From NCBI RefSeq assembly GCF_001904615.1, contig NZ_MRBY01000002.1, forward strand, positions 1 through 64,000: a DNA stretch of 64,000 nucleotides, in the 5' to 3' direction. This document shows, one piece after another, positions 38,634-47,405 of this stretch. Position numbers and translations under genes: made by a program. Every line of letters starts with the position of its first letter. The first letter of the stretch is position 1. This DNA comes from [Limnothrix rosea] IAM M-220. GTDB taxonomy: Bacteria; Cyanobacteriota; Cyanobacteriia; Cyanobacteriales; MRBY01. The notes under the pieces were generated by a model. It was not told the origin of the DNA, did not search any database, and saw nothing but the letters and a program-made list of their open reading frames with translations.

Positions 38634-38736
38634 TGTTCTCTCAAAAAACAACTACATCAAGATAATCAAAAGAGCTTTTGTCTTCTCTAAAGAGGTAGTT
38701 TATCTAAACAATTTAGAAATTCAAAATACTTGAAAG

Positions 38737-39165
38737 ATGAAAACAAACTGCGATAAATTTATCTTTTCTGTGACCCTAATACTTGTCAGCTCTTGTGCTA
38801 ACGTACAGGCTTGGAGTGATACCAGAAAGTCATTTCGGCAGAATCGTGATGAATATGACATGGTGGTAGAAGAGATACAAAATTATCGGGACAATTTAGA
38901 GTGTGGAAAACCTAAATGCTTATTCTCTAGTTTAGATGTAGGCATTGATGAAGAGATTCATACAAAATTGGGAGTTGGTATTTTTTCTATTGACCCACTA
39001 GTCATTCAATTTCAGCCTGTGGATAGTATTTATGCCAAGATTTGGTACGCCGAAACACAAGAATCTGAAGACTATCTCTATGCCCGTCCTGAGATTTATC
39101 CTAGTGCTTACACTATGGATGAAATGGAGGATAAATGGTTTCTTGTATCGCTAGATCGAAATTAA
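38737..39165 (+). CDS. Small lipoprotein, candidate immunity protein (copy 2)
   Basis: A 142-residue paralogue of the preceding gene. From YDMVVEE to the end the two agree at roughly three of four residues, with SSLDVGIDEEIH, LGVGIFSI and QFQPVDSIYAKIWYAETQE identical; the signal sequences differ (here LILVSSC with Cys at ~20). The leaders upstream of the two genes are similar too (TATC, then TTAGAAAT), so the duplication included the 5' region. Copies that diverge in the tail and the N-terminus may recognise different toxin variants. There is no HIP1 site. Confidence 0.7.
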   Translation: MKTNCDKFIFSVTLILVSSCANVQAWSDTRKSFRQNRDEYDMVVEEIQNYRDNLECGKPKCLFSSLDVGIDEEIHTKLGVGIFSIDPLVIQFQPVDSIYAKIWYAETQESEDYLYARPEIYPSAYTMDEMEDKWFLVSLDRN

Positions 39166-39234
39166 GTTTCGCACTTCCATTGGAAAGCTTGAGAGCAATA
39201 AAGGATGCTTGAGATTACTCATTTTTATTTCGAA

Positions 39235-39334
39235 GGCGATCGCCTCTGGAACTGACACCCTACGAGTTCATGATGTCCCTAAAATGATCGATGTCTGCAA
39301 AATCAGTGACGTAATCTGGCGACCAAAAACCTAA
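39235..39334 (+). pseudogene. folP: Remnant of a second folP 3' end (right copy of direct repeat)
   Basis: In the folP frame this reads AIASGTDTLRVHDVPKMI and continues to VIWRPKT and TAA, clearly the last 32 residues of dihydropteroate synthase with several substitutions. Nothing of folP lies upstream of it. It overlaps the stop codon of the convergent methyltransferase. The likely origin is integration of the toxin cassette at the 3' end of folP, leaving the old or bringing a new gene end; homologous replacement from a relative is the alternative. Confidence 0.88.
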
Positions 39335-40008
39335 AGAGATGTAATCACAAGCATTTCATTGCCGCCCCTCTGGAATTCGTAATCGACTTTTTTAATACGA
39401 GTCTTAAAATTTTGTGCGTCTAACTTTTCAATTACTGGCTCTACATAGGGAGAGCGATCGCCCATCAGATCCAGCAACGGAAAGACCCGAACCTCCGCCG
39501 CCACCCGCAACAATTCCCGCAAAGCCTCAAGATGAAAAACTTGCGATAGTCGATCCGAGTACAAAAAAAGAAAATTGGCGCACAAACACAATTCGAATTG
39601 CTGATCCTCGAAATTTAGTTTCGGCAAAGCTTGATGTTGATAGCGCCCTTCTAATTTGCCCTGTTCGTAATCTCGTAAAAAAGCGGTCATCGTTTGTAAC
39701 CTTGACTGCCCCAACTCATCGGCATTCGCAAAATTTTTCCAAACAAACCGCTCCGATTGCGCTTTTACTTGCGAGATAACCGTGTCATAAATCGCCTCAA
39801 TGCGCTGCCGAATCTGCTCCGCTGAAAACTCATAAATCGGATCAACAGAAATTACCGAGTGCCCTTGTTGAGTCATTTCCGCGTTAAAACTGGCGGGACC
39901 ATCACTACAACCCAAAATCGATTTTTCTAAATTCGCTGCCGACAGACTAAACATTCTCCGATATTCATTAAGATTTCGTCCCCACGGAATGACTTCTTCT
40001 AACCGCAT
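39331..40008 (-). CDS. SAM-dependent methyltransferase-like protein
   Basis: A 225-residue protein. SILGCSDGPASFNAEMTQQGHSVISVDP (in two parts: GCSDGPASF, VISVDPIY) has the glycine-rich and acidic motifs of the class I methyltransferase fold in weak form, and the second half has FELCLCANFLFLYSDRL and LRELLRVAAEVRVFPLLDL. This resembles a conserved cyanobacterial group whose substrate is not known. The gene is divergent from chlH and convergent with the folP remnant, whose stop it overlaps by a few bases. Confidence 0.72.
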   Translation of the reverse strand: MRLEEVIPWGRNLNEYRRMFSLSAANLEKSILGCSDGPASFNAEMTQQGHSVISVDPIYEFSAEQIRQRIEAIYDTVISQVKAQSERFVWKNFANADELGQSRLQTMTAFLRDYEQGKLEGRYQHQALPKLNFEDQQFELCLCANFLFLYSDRLSQVFHLEALRELLRVAAEVRVFPLLDLMGDRSPYVEPVIEKLDAQNFKTRIKKVDYEFQRGGNEMLVITSL

Positions 40009-40348
40009 CGTTCCAGCTTGATATCTAAAATTGACTCGTTATTGTAAGACTCAGTCTTTAGGACAAGACACAAGTCTCCCATAGAATCTTCACCAAAAGC
40101 CGCCAAACGCCACCAAGAATGTCAAGCTATATAACGAAAATTTAAGTTTGATTTATCAAATTGTGTCAGAATGCCGCAAGTGCCCAGGGTCAATAGGTAT
40201 TTTTTGCTAAAACTTTCTAAAGCCAAACCATTAAATGCCTAATTTATGATCATCTAAGCTTCATAAAATGAGATGATCCATAACTAGAATTAGTCTAGGT
40301 TTTTTCCAATATCCATCTACTTGCCTAAGTAAAGGAGAATCGCCATTT
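40009..40348. promoter_or_regulatory. Upstream region of chlH
   Basis: A 340-base gap between the divergent methyltransferase and chlH. It is AT-rich and must contain the chlH promoter. AAGGAGAA lies 9 bases before the chlH ATG. A TAGAATTAGTCTA inverted repeat sits near 40286. No RNA gene is recognised. Confidence 0.5.
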
Positions 40349-43300
40349 ATGTTCACTAACGTCAAGTCCGCCATTCGCCATATCAAGCCTGATGACCTCA
40401 ATGGTCGTACGTTAGTGAAGGTGGTCTATGTCGTGCTGGAGTCTCAGTATCAGAGTGCTCTGTCCGCTGCGGTCAAAACAATTAACGCGAACCACCCCAA
40501 AATTGCTATCGAAATCAGCGGCTATCTCGTCGAAGAATTACGTAATCCCGAAAACTATGACGAATTTAAACGAGATATTGCAGAAGCAAACCTCTTCATC
40601 GCCTCTTTGATTTTTATCGAAGACTTAGCTCAAAAAGTAGTTGAAGCAGTCACTCCACACCGTGACAACCTAAATGCGGCGATCGTCTTTCCCTCTATGC
40701 CTGAGGTGATGCGCCTCAATAAAATGGGTAGCTTCTCCATGGCTCAGCTCGGTCAGTCAAAATCGGCGATCGGCGAGTTCATGAAAAAGCGTAAAGCAAA
40801 GTCTGGCTCATCCTTCCAAGATGCCATGCTGAAGCTGCTCCGCACCTTACCAAAAGTTTTAAAATATCTTCCCGTTGAGAAGGCGCAAGATGCCCGCAAC
40901 TTCATGTTGTCCTTCCAATATTGGCTCGGTGGCTCCCCCGAAAACCTCGAAAACTTCCTCCTGATGATGACAGATAAGTACATCCTCGAAGGCAAGTTAA
41001 ACGAAGGTAGTGAAACCAAATACGAAGAACCTGTCGTTTATCCAGACATGGGTATTTGGCATCCCCTCGCTCCCAAGATGTTCGAAAGCTCGAAAGAGTA
41101 TCTCCAGTGGTACAACGAGCGCGATGACATTAATGATGATCTAAAAGATCCTTTAGCACCCTGTATTGGTTTAGTGCTGCAGCGCACTCACCTTGTTACT
41201 GGCGATGACGCGCACTATGTGGCAATGCTCCAAGAGCTGGAATATAGTGGCGCACGGGTAATTCCAGTCTTTGCCGGCGGTTTAGATTTCTCCAAGCCTG
41301 TAGATGCCTTTTTCTGGGATGACACCGTCGCAGGTGTAGAAAGACTCCCCCTTGTCGATGCCGTTGTTTCCCTCACTGGTTTTGCCCTCGTCGGTGGTCC
41401 CGCTCGTCAGGATCACCCCAAAGCGATCGAATCCCTCAAAAAGCTAAACCGTCCTTATATGGTTTCGCTGCCTTTGGTTTTCCAAACCACAGAAGAGTGG
41501 GAAGAAAGTGACCTTGGTCTCCACCCCATCCAAGTGGCATTGCAAATTGCCATTCCTGAGCTGGACGGTGCGATTGAACCGATTGTGATGTCCGGTCGTG
41601 ATGGTATGACGGGTCGGGCGATTACCCTCCAAGACCGCGTTGAGGCAATTTCTTCTCGCGCATTAAAGTGGGCAAACCTCCGCAAGAAGCCGAAGCTCCA
41701 CAAGAAACTCGCAATTACCATCTTTAGTTTCCCGCCCGATAAAGGAAATATTGGTACGGCAGCATATCTCGATGTATTCGGCTCCATCCATGAAGTGATG
41801 AAAGGCATGCGTGACAACGGTTACGATGTCCAAGACATTCCCGAAACTGCAAAAGAACTGCTGGAATCTGTCATTCACGATGCGGAAGCACAGTATGCTT
41901 CGCCAGAGCTAAATATTGCCCACCGCATGAGTGTGGAGGAATACGAGCGCTTAACGCCCTACTCCCACCGTCTCGAAGAAAACTGGGGTCCCCCACCGGG
42001 AGAATTGAACAGTGATGGTCAAAACTTACTGATCTACGGTAAGCATTTTGGCAATCTCTTTGTTGGTGTACAGCCGACATTCGGTTATGAAGGCGACCCA
42101 ATGCGTTTGCTGTTCTCTCGCTCTGCGTCTCCCCACCATGGTTTTGCGGCGTACTACACCTACATCGAGAAAATTTGGGGTGCTGATGCGGTTCTTCACT
42201 TCGGTACTCACGGCTCCCTCGAATTTATGCCCGGTAAGCAAATGGGTATGTCTGGGGAATGTTATCCCGACAATCTTATTGGCAATACACCCAACATTTA
42301 TTACTACGCGGCAAATAATCCTTCTGAGGCAACGATCGCCAAACGTCGGAGTTATGCGAACACCATTTCCTATTTGACACCTCCTGCCGAAAATGCGGGT
42401 CTCTATAAGGGTCTTAAGGAACTGAGTGAATTAATTGCGTCCTACCAAACTCTCAAGGATGGTGGTCGTGGTGTGCAAATCGTCAACACGATTATGGATC
42501 AAGCGCGGGTCTGCAACCTTGATAAAGATATCGATATCCCCGATGTCAATGCGGCGGATATGAGCAAAGAGGATCGCGACAATATGGTCGGCATCGTCTA
42601 TTGTAAGCTCATCGAAATTGAGTCCCGCTTACTTCCTTGTGGTCTCCATGTGATTGGTAAGCCCCCTACGGCTGAAGAGGCGATCGCCACCCTCGTAAAC
42701 ATTGCGAGCCTTGACCGCGAAGAAGACGAAGGCTTCCTCGGCTTGCCGAGCATCATCGCCAATAGCATCGGTCGCAACATGGAGGACATCTACCGCAATA
42801 GCGACAAAGGTATCCTCGAAGATGTCAACCTACTCCAAGACATTACCGAAGCTTGCCGTGCTGCGGTTCGCGCATTAGTTGAGCAGCAAATCAATGATGA
42901 AGGTCGTGTTTCCCTTGTTGCCCGCCTAAACTTCCTCAACCTCGGTAAGAAAACCCCTTGGCTCGAATCCCTCCACGAAGCGGGTTATACAAATATTGAC
43001 GACGAAACCCTCAAGCCTCTATTTGATTATCTAGAGTTTTGCCTTGAGCAAGTTTGCGCCGACAAAGAGCTAGCTGGTCTCTTGAAAGCCCTCGAAGGAG
43101 AATACGTGCTGCCCGGCCCCGGTGGTGACCCCATTCGTAACCCCAACGTTCTACCCACCGGTAAAAACATTCACGCCCTCGATCCCCAGTCCATTCCCAC
43201 AGCGGCAGCAGTCCAGTCTGCAAAGGTTGTGGTTGATCGCCTGATTGACCGTCAGAAGCTTGATAACGATGGCGCGTACCCTGAGACGATCGCCTGTGTT

Positions 43301-44350
43301 CTTTGGGGAACTGACAATATCAAAACCTACGGTGAATCCCTTGCCCAGATTATGTGGATGGTTGGTGCACGCCCTGTACCTGATGCCCTCGGTCGTGTGA
43401 ATAAGCTTGAGCTAATCCCCCTAGAAGAGTTAGGTCGTCCTCGGATTGACGTGGTTGTGAACTGTTCCGGTGTATTCCGTGACCTCTTCATTAACCAAAT
43501 GAACTTGCTCGACCAAGCAGTGAAGATGGCGGCAGAAGCTGATGAGCCCCTCGAAATGAACTTTGTTCGCAAGCATGCCCAAGAGCAAGCAGAAGAAATG
43601 GGCATCAATATCCGTCAGGCTGCAACTCGCATCTTCTCCAACGCTTCTGGTTCCTACTCTTCCAACGTCAACTTGGCAGTGGAAAACAGTTCTTGGGAAG
43701 AAGAGAAAGAGCTGCAGGACATGTACCTAAACCGTAAGTCCTTCGCTTTCAACTCCGATAACCCCGGTGTGATGGACGAAAACCGCAAGGTATTTGAGGC
43801 TTCTCTCAAAACTGCCGATGTTTCCTTCCAAAACCTTGATTCTTCTGAAATCAGTTTGACCGACGTGTCTCACTACTTTGATTCTGACCCTACCAAGGTG
43901 ATTTCTCAACTGCGAGATGATGGTAAGAAACCTGCTGCTTTTATCGCAGATACAACCACTGCAAATGCTCAGGTTCGTACTTTGTCTGAGACTGTTCGTC
44001 TGGATGCGCGTACGAAGCTCCTCAATCCCAAGTGGTATGAAGGAATGCTGTCCCACGGTTATGAAGGTGTGCGTGAACTTTCTAAGCGCCTCGTCAACAC
44101 AATGGGTTGGTCGGCGACTGCTGATGCGGTAGACAACTGGGTCTATGAAGATACTAATGACACTTTCATCAAGGATGAGGAAATGTGTAAGCGTCTAATG
44201 GATCTCAACCCCAACTCCTTCCGCCGCATGGTTAGCACTCTTCTCGAAGTGAATGGTCGTGGTTACTGGGAAACCAGCGATGAAAACCTAGAGCGTCTCC
44301 AAGAGCTTTACCAAGAAGTTGAAGACCGCATCGAAGGTATCGACAGTTAA
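40349..44350 (+). CDS. chlH: Magnesium chelatase subunit H
   Basis: ChlH is the large porphyrin-binding subunit of magnesium chelatase, which with ChlI and ChlD inserts Mg into protoporphyrin IX, the first committed step of chlorophyll synthesis. The protein has 1333 residues, normal for cyanobacterial ChlH. Recognised segments include [16 protein letters not shown] at the start, the cobaltochelatase-type [19 protein letters not shown] block, and ARIF-type C-terminal region [20 protein letters not shown]. The codon choice is strongly biased as in highly expressed genes. The gene has its own RBS and terminator. Neither chlI nor chlD is in the window. Confidence 0.97.
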   Translation: MFTNVKSAIRHIKPDDLNGRTLVKVVYVVLESQYQSALSAAVKTINANHPKIAIEISGYLVEELRNPENYDEFKRDIAEANLFIASLIFIEDLAQKVVEAVTPHRDNLNAAIVFPSMPEVMRLNKMGSFSMAQLGQSKSAIGEFMKKRKAKSGSSFQDAMLKLLRTLPKVLKYLPVEKAQDARNFMLSFQYWLGGSPENLENFLLMMTDKYILEGKLNEGSETKYEEPVVYPDMGIWHPLAPKMFESSKEYLQWYNERDDINDDLKDPLAPCIGLVLQRTHLVTGDDAHYVAMLQELEYSGARVIPVFAGGLDFSKPVDAFFWDDTVAGVERLPLVDAVVSLTGFALVGGPARQDHPKAIESLKKLNRPYMVSLPLVFQTTEEWEESDLGLHPIQVALQIAIPELDGAIEPIVMSGRDGMTGRAITLQDRVEAISSRALKWANLRKKPKLHKKLAITIFSFPPDKGNIGTAAYLDVFGSIHEVMKGMRDNGYDVQDIPETAKELLESVIHDAEAQYASPELNIAHRMSVEEYERLTPYSHRLEENWGPPPGELNSDGQNLLIYGKHFGNLFVGVQPTFGYEGDPMRLLFSRSASPHHGFAAYYTYIEKIWGADAVLHFGTHGSLEFMPGKQMGMSGECYPDNLIGNTPNIYYYAANNPSEATIAKRRSYANTISYLTPPAENAGLYKGLKELSELIASYQTLKDGGRGVQIVNTIMDQARVCNLDKDIDIPDVNAADMSKEDRDNMVGIVYCKLIEIESRLLPCGLHVIGKPPTAEEAIATLVNIASLDREEDEGFLGLPSIIANSIGRNMEDIYRNSDKGILEDVNLLQDITEACRAAVRALVEQQINDEGRVSLVARLNFLNLGKKTPWLESLHEAGYTNIDDETLKPLFDYLEFCLEQVCADKELAGLLKALEGEYVLPGPGGDPIRNPNVLPTGKNIHALDPQSIPTAAAVQSAKVVVDRLIDRQKLDNDGAYPETIACVLWGTDNIKTYGESLAQIMWMVGARPVPDALGRVNKLELIPLEELGRPRIDVVVNCSGVFRDLFINQMNLLDQAVKMAAEADEPLEMNFVRKHAQEQAEEMGINIRQAATRIFSNASGSYSSNVNLAVENSSWEEEKELQDMYLNRKSFAFNSDNPGVMDENRKVFEASLKTADVSFQNLDSSEISLTDVSHYFDSDPTKVISQLRDDGKKPAAFIADTTTANAQVRTLSETVRLDARTKLLNPKWYEGMLSHGYEGVRELSKRLVNTMGWSATADAVDNWVYEDTNDTFIKDEEMCKRLMDLNPNSFRRMVSTLLEVNGRGYWETSDENLERLQELYQEVEDRIEGIDS

Positions 44351-44381
44351 GAAGTCAATAATCACAATTTAGTAAGATCTT

Positions 44382-44406
44382 AGGTGGGCTAGTCCCACCT
44401 TTTTTT
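44382..44406 (+). terminator. Intrinsic terminator after chlH
   Basis: AGGTGGG and CCCACCT pair around a short CTAGT loop and run into a T-stretch, 31 bases after the chlH stop. Confidence 0.88.
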
Positions 44407-44460
44407 CTATGGAAATCACCACGCTAAAATGAACTTGAGCTTTTTAGTGGTGAATGATTT

Positions 44461-44721
44461 ATGGATAACCCCGTCACTGTGGAAGTCAATATTGAGGAAA
44501 CTTTGCAGCAAGATGTCGAAAAAATCTTAGGTTGTTTAGGTCTGTCAGTTGATCAGGCGATCGCCCTATTTTATGAGCAGATCGCAAAACACAATGGTTT
44601 ACCGTTTCAGAGTGATGACTGTAACGGGGAGACTCTAGAGACTTTTACTGCGACAGACCGAGGTGACGACTTAGTGGTGTGTGAAGACGCAGATGATATG
44701 TTCAGCAGGTTAGGAATTTAA
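44461..44721 (+). CDS. RelB/DinJ-family antitoxin
   Basis: An 86-residue protein whose first part (VTVEVNIEETLQQDVEKILGCLGLSVDQAIALFYEQIAKHNGLPF) is the ribbon-helix-helix DNA-binding and dimerisation domain of RelB/DinJ antitoxins. The C-terminal acidic part would wrap the toxin. The gene is followed after 3 bases by a YafQ-type toxin, the standard arrangement, and would repress its own promoter together with it. It lies just after the chlH terminator. Confidence 0.85.
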   Translation: MDNPVTVEVNIEETLQQDVEKILGCLGLSVDQAIALFYEQIAKHNGLPFQSDDCNGETLETFTATDRGDDLVVCEDADDMFSRLGI

Positions 44722-44724
44722 TGA

Positions 44725-45033
44725 ATGTATCAGCCTGTTTATACGAAGCGTTTTGAAAAAGACGTTAAAAGGGCGAAGAAACGAGGAAAGAATTTAGAGA
44801 AGTTTAAACGTATTGCTCATTTGTTGATTCTAGGTGAATCTTTAGATGATAAATATCGTGATCACAAATTAATTGGCAACTATCAAGATCGTCGGGAATG
44901 TCATATTGAACCAGACTGGTTATTAATTTATAAACTGGAGGGAGAAAATATCATCAATTCATCCCTGAAGCGGATCGGCGCTCGCCTCGCTATTCAGGTT
45001 ATTTTCTCTACATTCCAACAGCAGCTTTTTTAG
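44725..45033 (+). CDS. YafQ-family mRNA interferase toxin with altered C-terminus
   Basis: The first ~75 residues match YafQ/RelE-type ribosome-dependent RNases: YTKRFEKDVKRAKKRGKN, YRDHKLIGNYQDRRECHIEPDWLLIYKLEG. His of DHKL and the HIEPDW block correspond to catalytic residues of E. coli YafQ. After GENII the family should continue with an RTGTHADLF-like end containing the last catalytic His; here the frame reads SSLKRIGARLAIQVIFSTF, with Arg where His is expected. The base sequence looks shifted by small insertions and deletions. The toxin may therefore be weak or dead. Confidence 0.78.
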   Translation: MYQPVYTKRFEKDVKRAKKRGKNLEKFKRIAHLLILGESLDDKYRDHKLIGNYQDRRECHIEPDWLLIYKLEGENIINSSLKRIGARLAIQVIFSTFQQQLF

Positions 45034-45297
45034 ATGGTTTCAGACAAATTTAAATTTAAAAGCTTTGGTTGTTTTTAGAGGCGAATTGATTTTTCCATTT
45101 CAGGCGATCGCCATCGTTAGTGTCTTATACAAGACTATACATAGTTGTAGAGCTTCGGGGGCTAGCTACGACAAACTGTATATAGATTTAGGATGAAATT
45201 ATGTCTATTTTTCTATGTTGTCTCGGTTTCCTGATTAGACTTGTGAATATCTCGACTGATTTAAACGAGAGCACACCGGTCATTTCACAACGGTCAT

Positions 45298-46389
45298 ATG
45301 AAAAATACATTATCAAAACTTAGTCTCGGCTTTTTGCTTAGCGCCACAACTTTTTCTGCGTCATTCTTCCTCACTCCGGCGGCGATCGCCCAACAAATCA
45401 CTAGCGCAACACCTTCGGGAACTGATGTGCCGAATGACAGCTCTATCACTTGGAAATTTGACAATACTAATCTCATTAAAAGTGATTCGATCCAAATTCT
45501 GCTAGATGATGTGGATGTCACGGACGAAAGTTTCATTGATGTCGGTGGTAATACCTTTGGCTTTAAGCCCGATACGCCATTGGAGCCCGGAATGCACAAA
45601 GTTGAGGTTCAGTTTACCTCTACGTCTGGGGTGGGTTATCGTGCGGCTTGGTCTTTTGAGGTTGTCGATGTTGACCTCGGTATTGAGGTGATGTACCACA
45701 ATGCGGTAGATGTTGCCCTCACCACAGGTGATACTTTCAGAGCTGAGCTACGCGGCACACCGGATGCGGATGCGGATATTCTTCTTTTGCAAAATGGTCA
45801 AACTTTAAAAACGCTAGACGCAACGGAAGAACAGCCCGGTATTTATCGCGTCTCGATGTCTGTCGGCAGCGGCGATCGCGTTAGTGAAGGCATTGTGATT
45901 GGTCGTCTAGAGAAAGCAGGACAAGTTGTTTTCTCTTTGGTTGATGCACCTTTTGCGTTAAATCCTGCGGCGACGGGTGATACGGCAGTAGTTACCCAAG
46001 AAGTCACCACAAGTACTGGTACTGAAACCGCACTGACTGAGACCACCGAAACTGTCGAGCCTTTAAGCCTTGAAATCACCAGCCATGAAGATGGCGACAT
46101 GATTCGCTCTGATAATGGTTTTACTTTAGTCGGTCAAACTAATCCCGATGCTGATGTCAGAGTTACTGTTGTCTCGGAAGCACCGAGTGTCCTTGGTGGT
46201 TTCTTGAGCATTGGTAGTGCAACGACTCTCCTCAACCGCTCTCGAGCGCAGGTAGATGAAACGGGCACATTTGAAATTGCAATACCTCGTCCGGCCATTA
46301 TTAATAGCGGTCAGCAGTATTCGATTACTGTGATATCTGAGCTAGGTGACCAAAAGGAAGAAGTTGAATTTGTTGTGGAGCAACGATAA
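45298..46389 (+). CDS. Exported protein with Ig-like beta domains
   Basis: A 363-residue protein with a cleavable signal peptide (hydrophobic ~8-30, cut probably after AIAQ). The mature part shows repeated beta-sandwich-like segments: SGTDVPNDSSITWKFDN to SFEVVDVD, then EVMYHNAVDVALTTGD to FALNP, a Thr-rich linker (~225-250), and a third domain ITSHEDGDMIRSDNGFTLVGQTNPDADVRV with a typical Big/bacterial Ig ending QQYSITVISELG. It is probably a periplasmic or surface adhesion-type protein. No known function. Confidence 0.75.
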   Translation: MKNTLSKLSLGFLLSATTFSASFFLTPAAIAQQITSATPSGTDVPNDSSITWKFDNTNLIKSDSIQILLDDVDVTDESFIDVGGNTFGFKPDTPLEPGMHKVEVQFTSTSGVGYRAAWSFEVVDVDLGIEVMYHNAVDVALTTGDTFRAELRGTPDADADILLLQNGQTLKTLDATEEQPGIYRVSMSVGSGDRVSEGIVIGRLEKAGQVVFSLVDAPFALNPAATGDTAVVTQEVTTSTGTETALTETTETVEPLSLEITSHEDGDMIRSDNGFTLVGQTNPDADVRVTVVSEAPSVLGGFLSIGSATTLLNRSRAQVDETGTFEIAIPRPAIINSGQQYSITVISELGDQKEEVEFVVEQR

Positions 46390-46517
46390 GACGTTAATTC
46401 TTTAATCTTCAAATTTTTGGCGATCGCCGTGCTGTTTTGAGTGAATAGGGGGCGATCGCCTGATTTTTTGAGAGAGAATCTACAATAGAGCCATATTAGT
46501 TTTTTGCGAGAGAGACA

Positions 46518-47066
46518 ATGCTGCAAACCTCTGTGAAATGGTCTGTTGAGGATTATCATCGGATGGTTGCGGCTGGAATTTTAGAGGATCGTCGGGTTGA
46601 GCTTTTGGCAGGGGATATTGTTGCGATGAGTCCAGAAACGCCCATTCACTACAACACGGCGAAACGGGGGACTCGATATCTACAATCTCTACTCGATGGT
46701 TTGGCTGATGTGCGTTTCAATGGGCCAATCACGCTAGCGAATTCTGAGCCTGAACCGGATATGGCGATCGCCCGTTTACCGGAGTCAAATTATGATGAGC
46801 GGCATCCTGAAACGGCGGATTTGTTTTGGGTAGTAGAGGTTGCCAAGACGAGTTTCCAAAAGGATTTCACGGTTAAGGCAGAAATCTATGCTCAAGCGGG
46901 AATTCCAGAATATTGGATTTTAGATTTGGCGCAGCAGCAAATGGTTGTGATGCGTGAACCAAAGGGCGATCGCTATTTACAGATTCAAACAGTATCGGAT
47001 GGTGAAATTCAGCCTCTAGCTTTTCCTGAAATAACAATCAGCCTCAAAAAATTGCTTGGCGACTAA
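46518..47066 (+). CDS. Uma2 family nuclease-like protein (intact)
   Basis: A 182-residue DUF820/Uma2 protein with the PD-(D/E)XK-type fold. Visible are the start WSVEDYHRMVAAGILEDRRVELLAG, EPEPDMAIARLP (metal-binding Asp), FWVVEVAKTSFQKDFTVKAEIYAQAGIPEYWILDL (conserved Glu and Lys/Tyr). These genes exist in dozens of copies in cyanobacteria and their role is not settled. A sister copy at 28515-29128 is broken. A strong terminator follows. Confidence 0.88.
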   Translation: MLQTSVKWSVEDYHRMVAAGILEDRRVELLAGDIVAMSPETPIHYNTAKRGTRYLQSLLDGLADVRFNGPITLANSEPEPDMAIARLPESNYDERHPETADLFWVVEVAKTSFQKDFTVKAEIYAQAGIPEYWILDLAQQQMVVMREPKGDRYLQIQTVSDGEIQPLAFPEITISLKKLLGD

Positions 47067-47095
47067 TTGCCGTTTACATTTTCAAATTTGTGTAG

Positions 47096-47121
47096 GGGCG
47101 TTTCGGGAAACGCCCATTTTT
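47096..47121 (+). terminator. Intrinsic terminator after the Uma2 gene
   Basis: GGGCGTTT and AAACGCCC form a perfect 8-base stem around CGGG, then ATTTTT. It begins 30 bases after the stop. Confidence 0.85.
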
Positions 47122-47206
47122 AATGTCTGTGCAAATACTACAAATGCATGAATGACACTAAAAACAACGCTAGGATTCTAGGGTCAGTTCCTAACGATTT
47201 TGGTTT

Positions 47207-47329
47207 ATGGTTGCGGGCATTACCTCAGGTTTATATCGAAGAAAGTTTTGGTTAAAAAGATGGCTGTCGCTAGCACTAGCGTTTTTGATGGCGTTTCTGT
47301 TCTTAGTGAATAGGGAGGCGATTGTCTAA
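47207..47329 (+). CDS. Possible 40-residue membrane protein
   Basis: An ATG at 47207 opens a frame reading MVAGITSGLYRRKFWLKRW and then a single hydrophobic helix (LSLALAFLMAFLFLV) before NREAIV and TAA. A basic N-terminus followed by one helix is what a small membrane protein, or the cut-off signal anchor of a lost larger gene, would show. No Shine-Dalgarno sequence is evident and I do not recognise it. Confidence 0.35.
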   Translation: MVAGITSGLYRRKFWLKRWLSLALAFLMAFLFLVNREAIV

Positions 47330-47405
47330 TCATTCTTGAGAATCTTGCTATTGTTATCTGACATTAACTTTTGAGCGACTTTAGGCAAGGCAATAGTCTC
47401 TAAAA

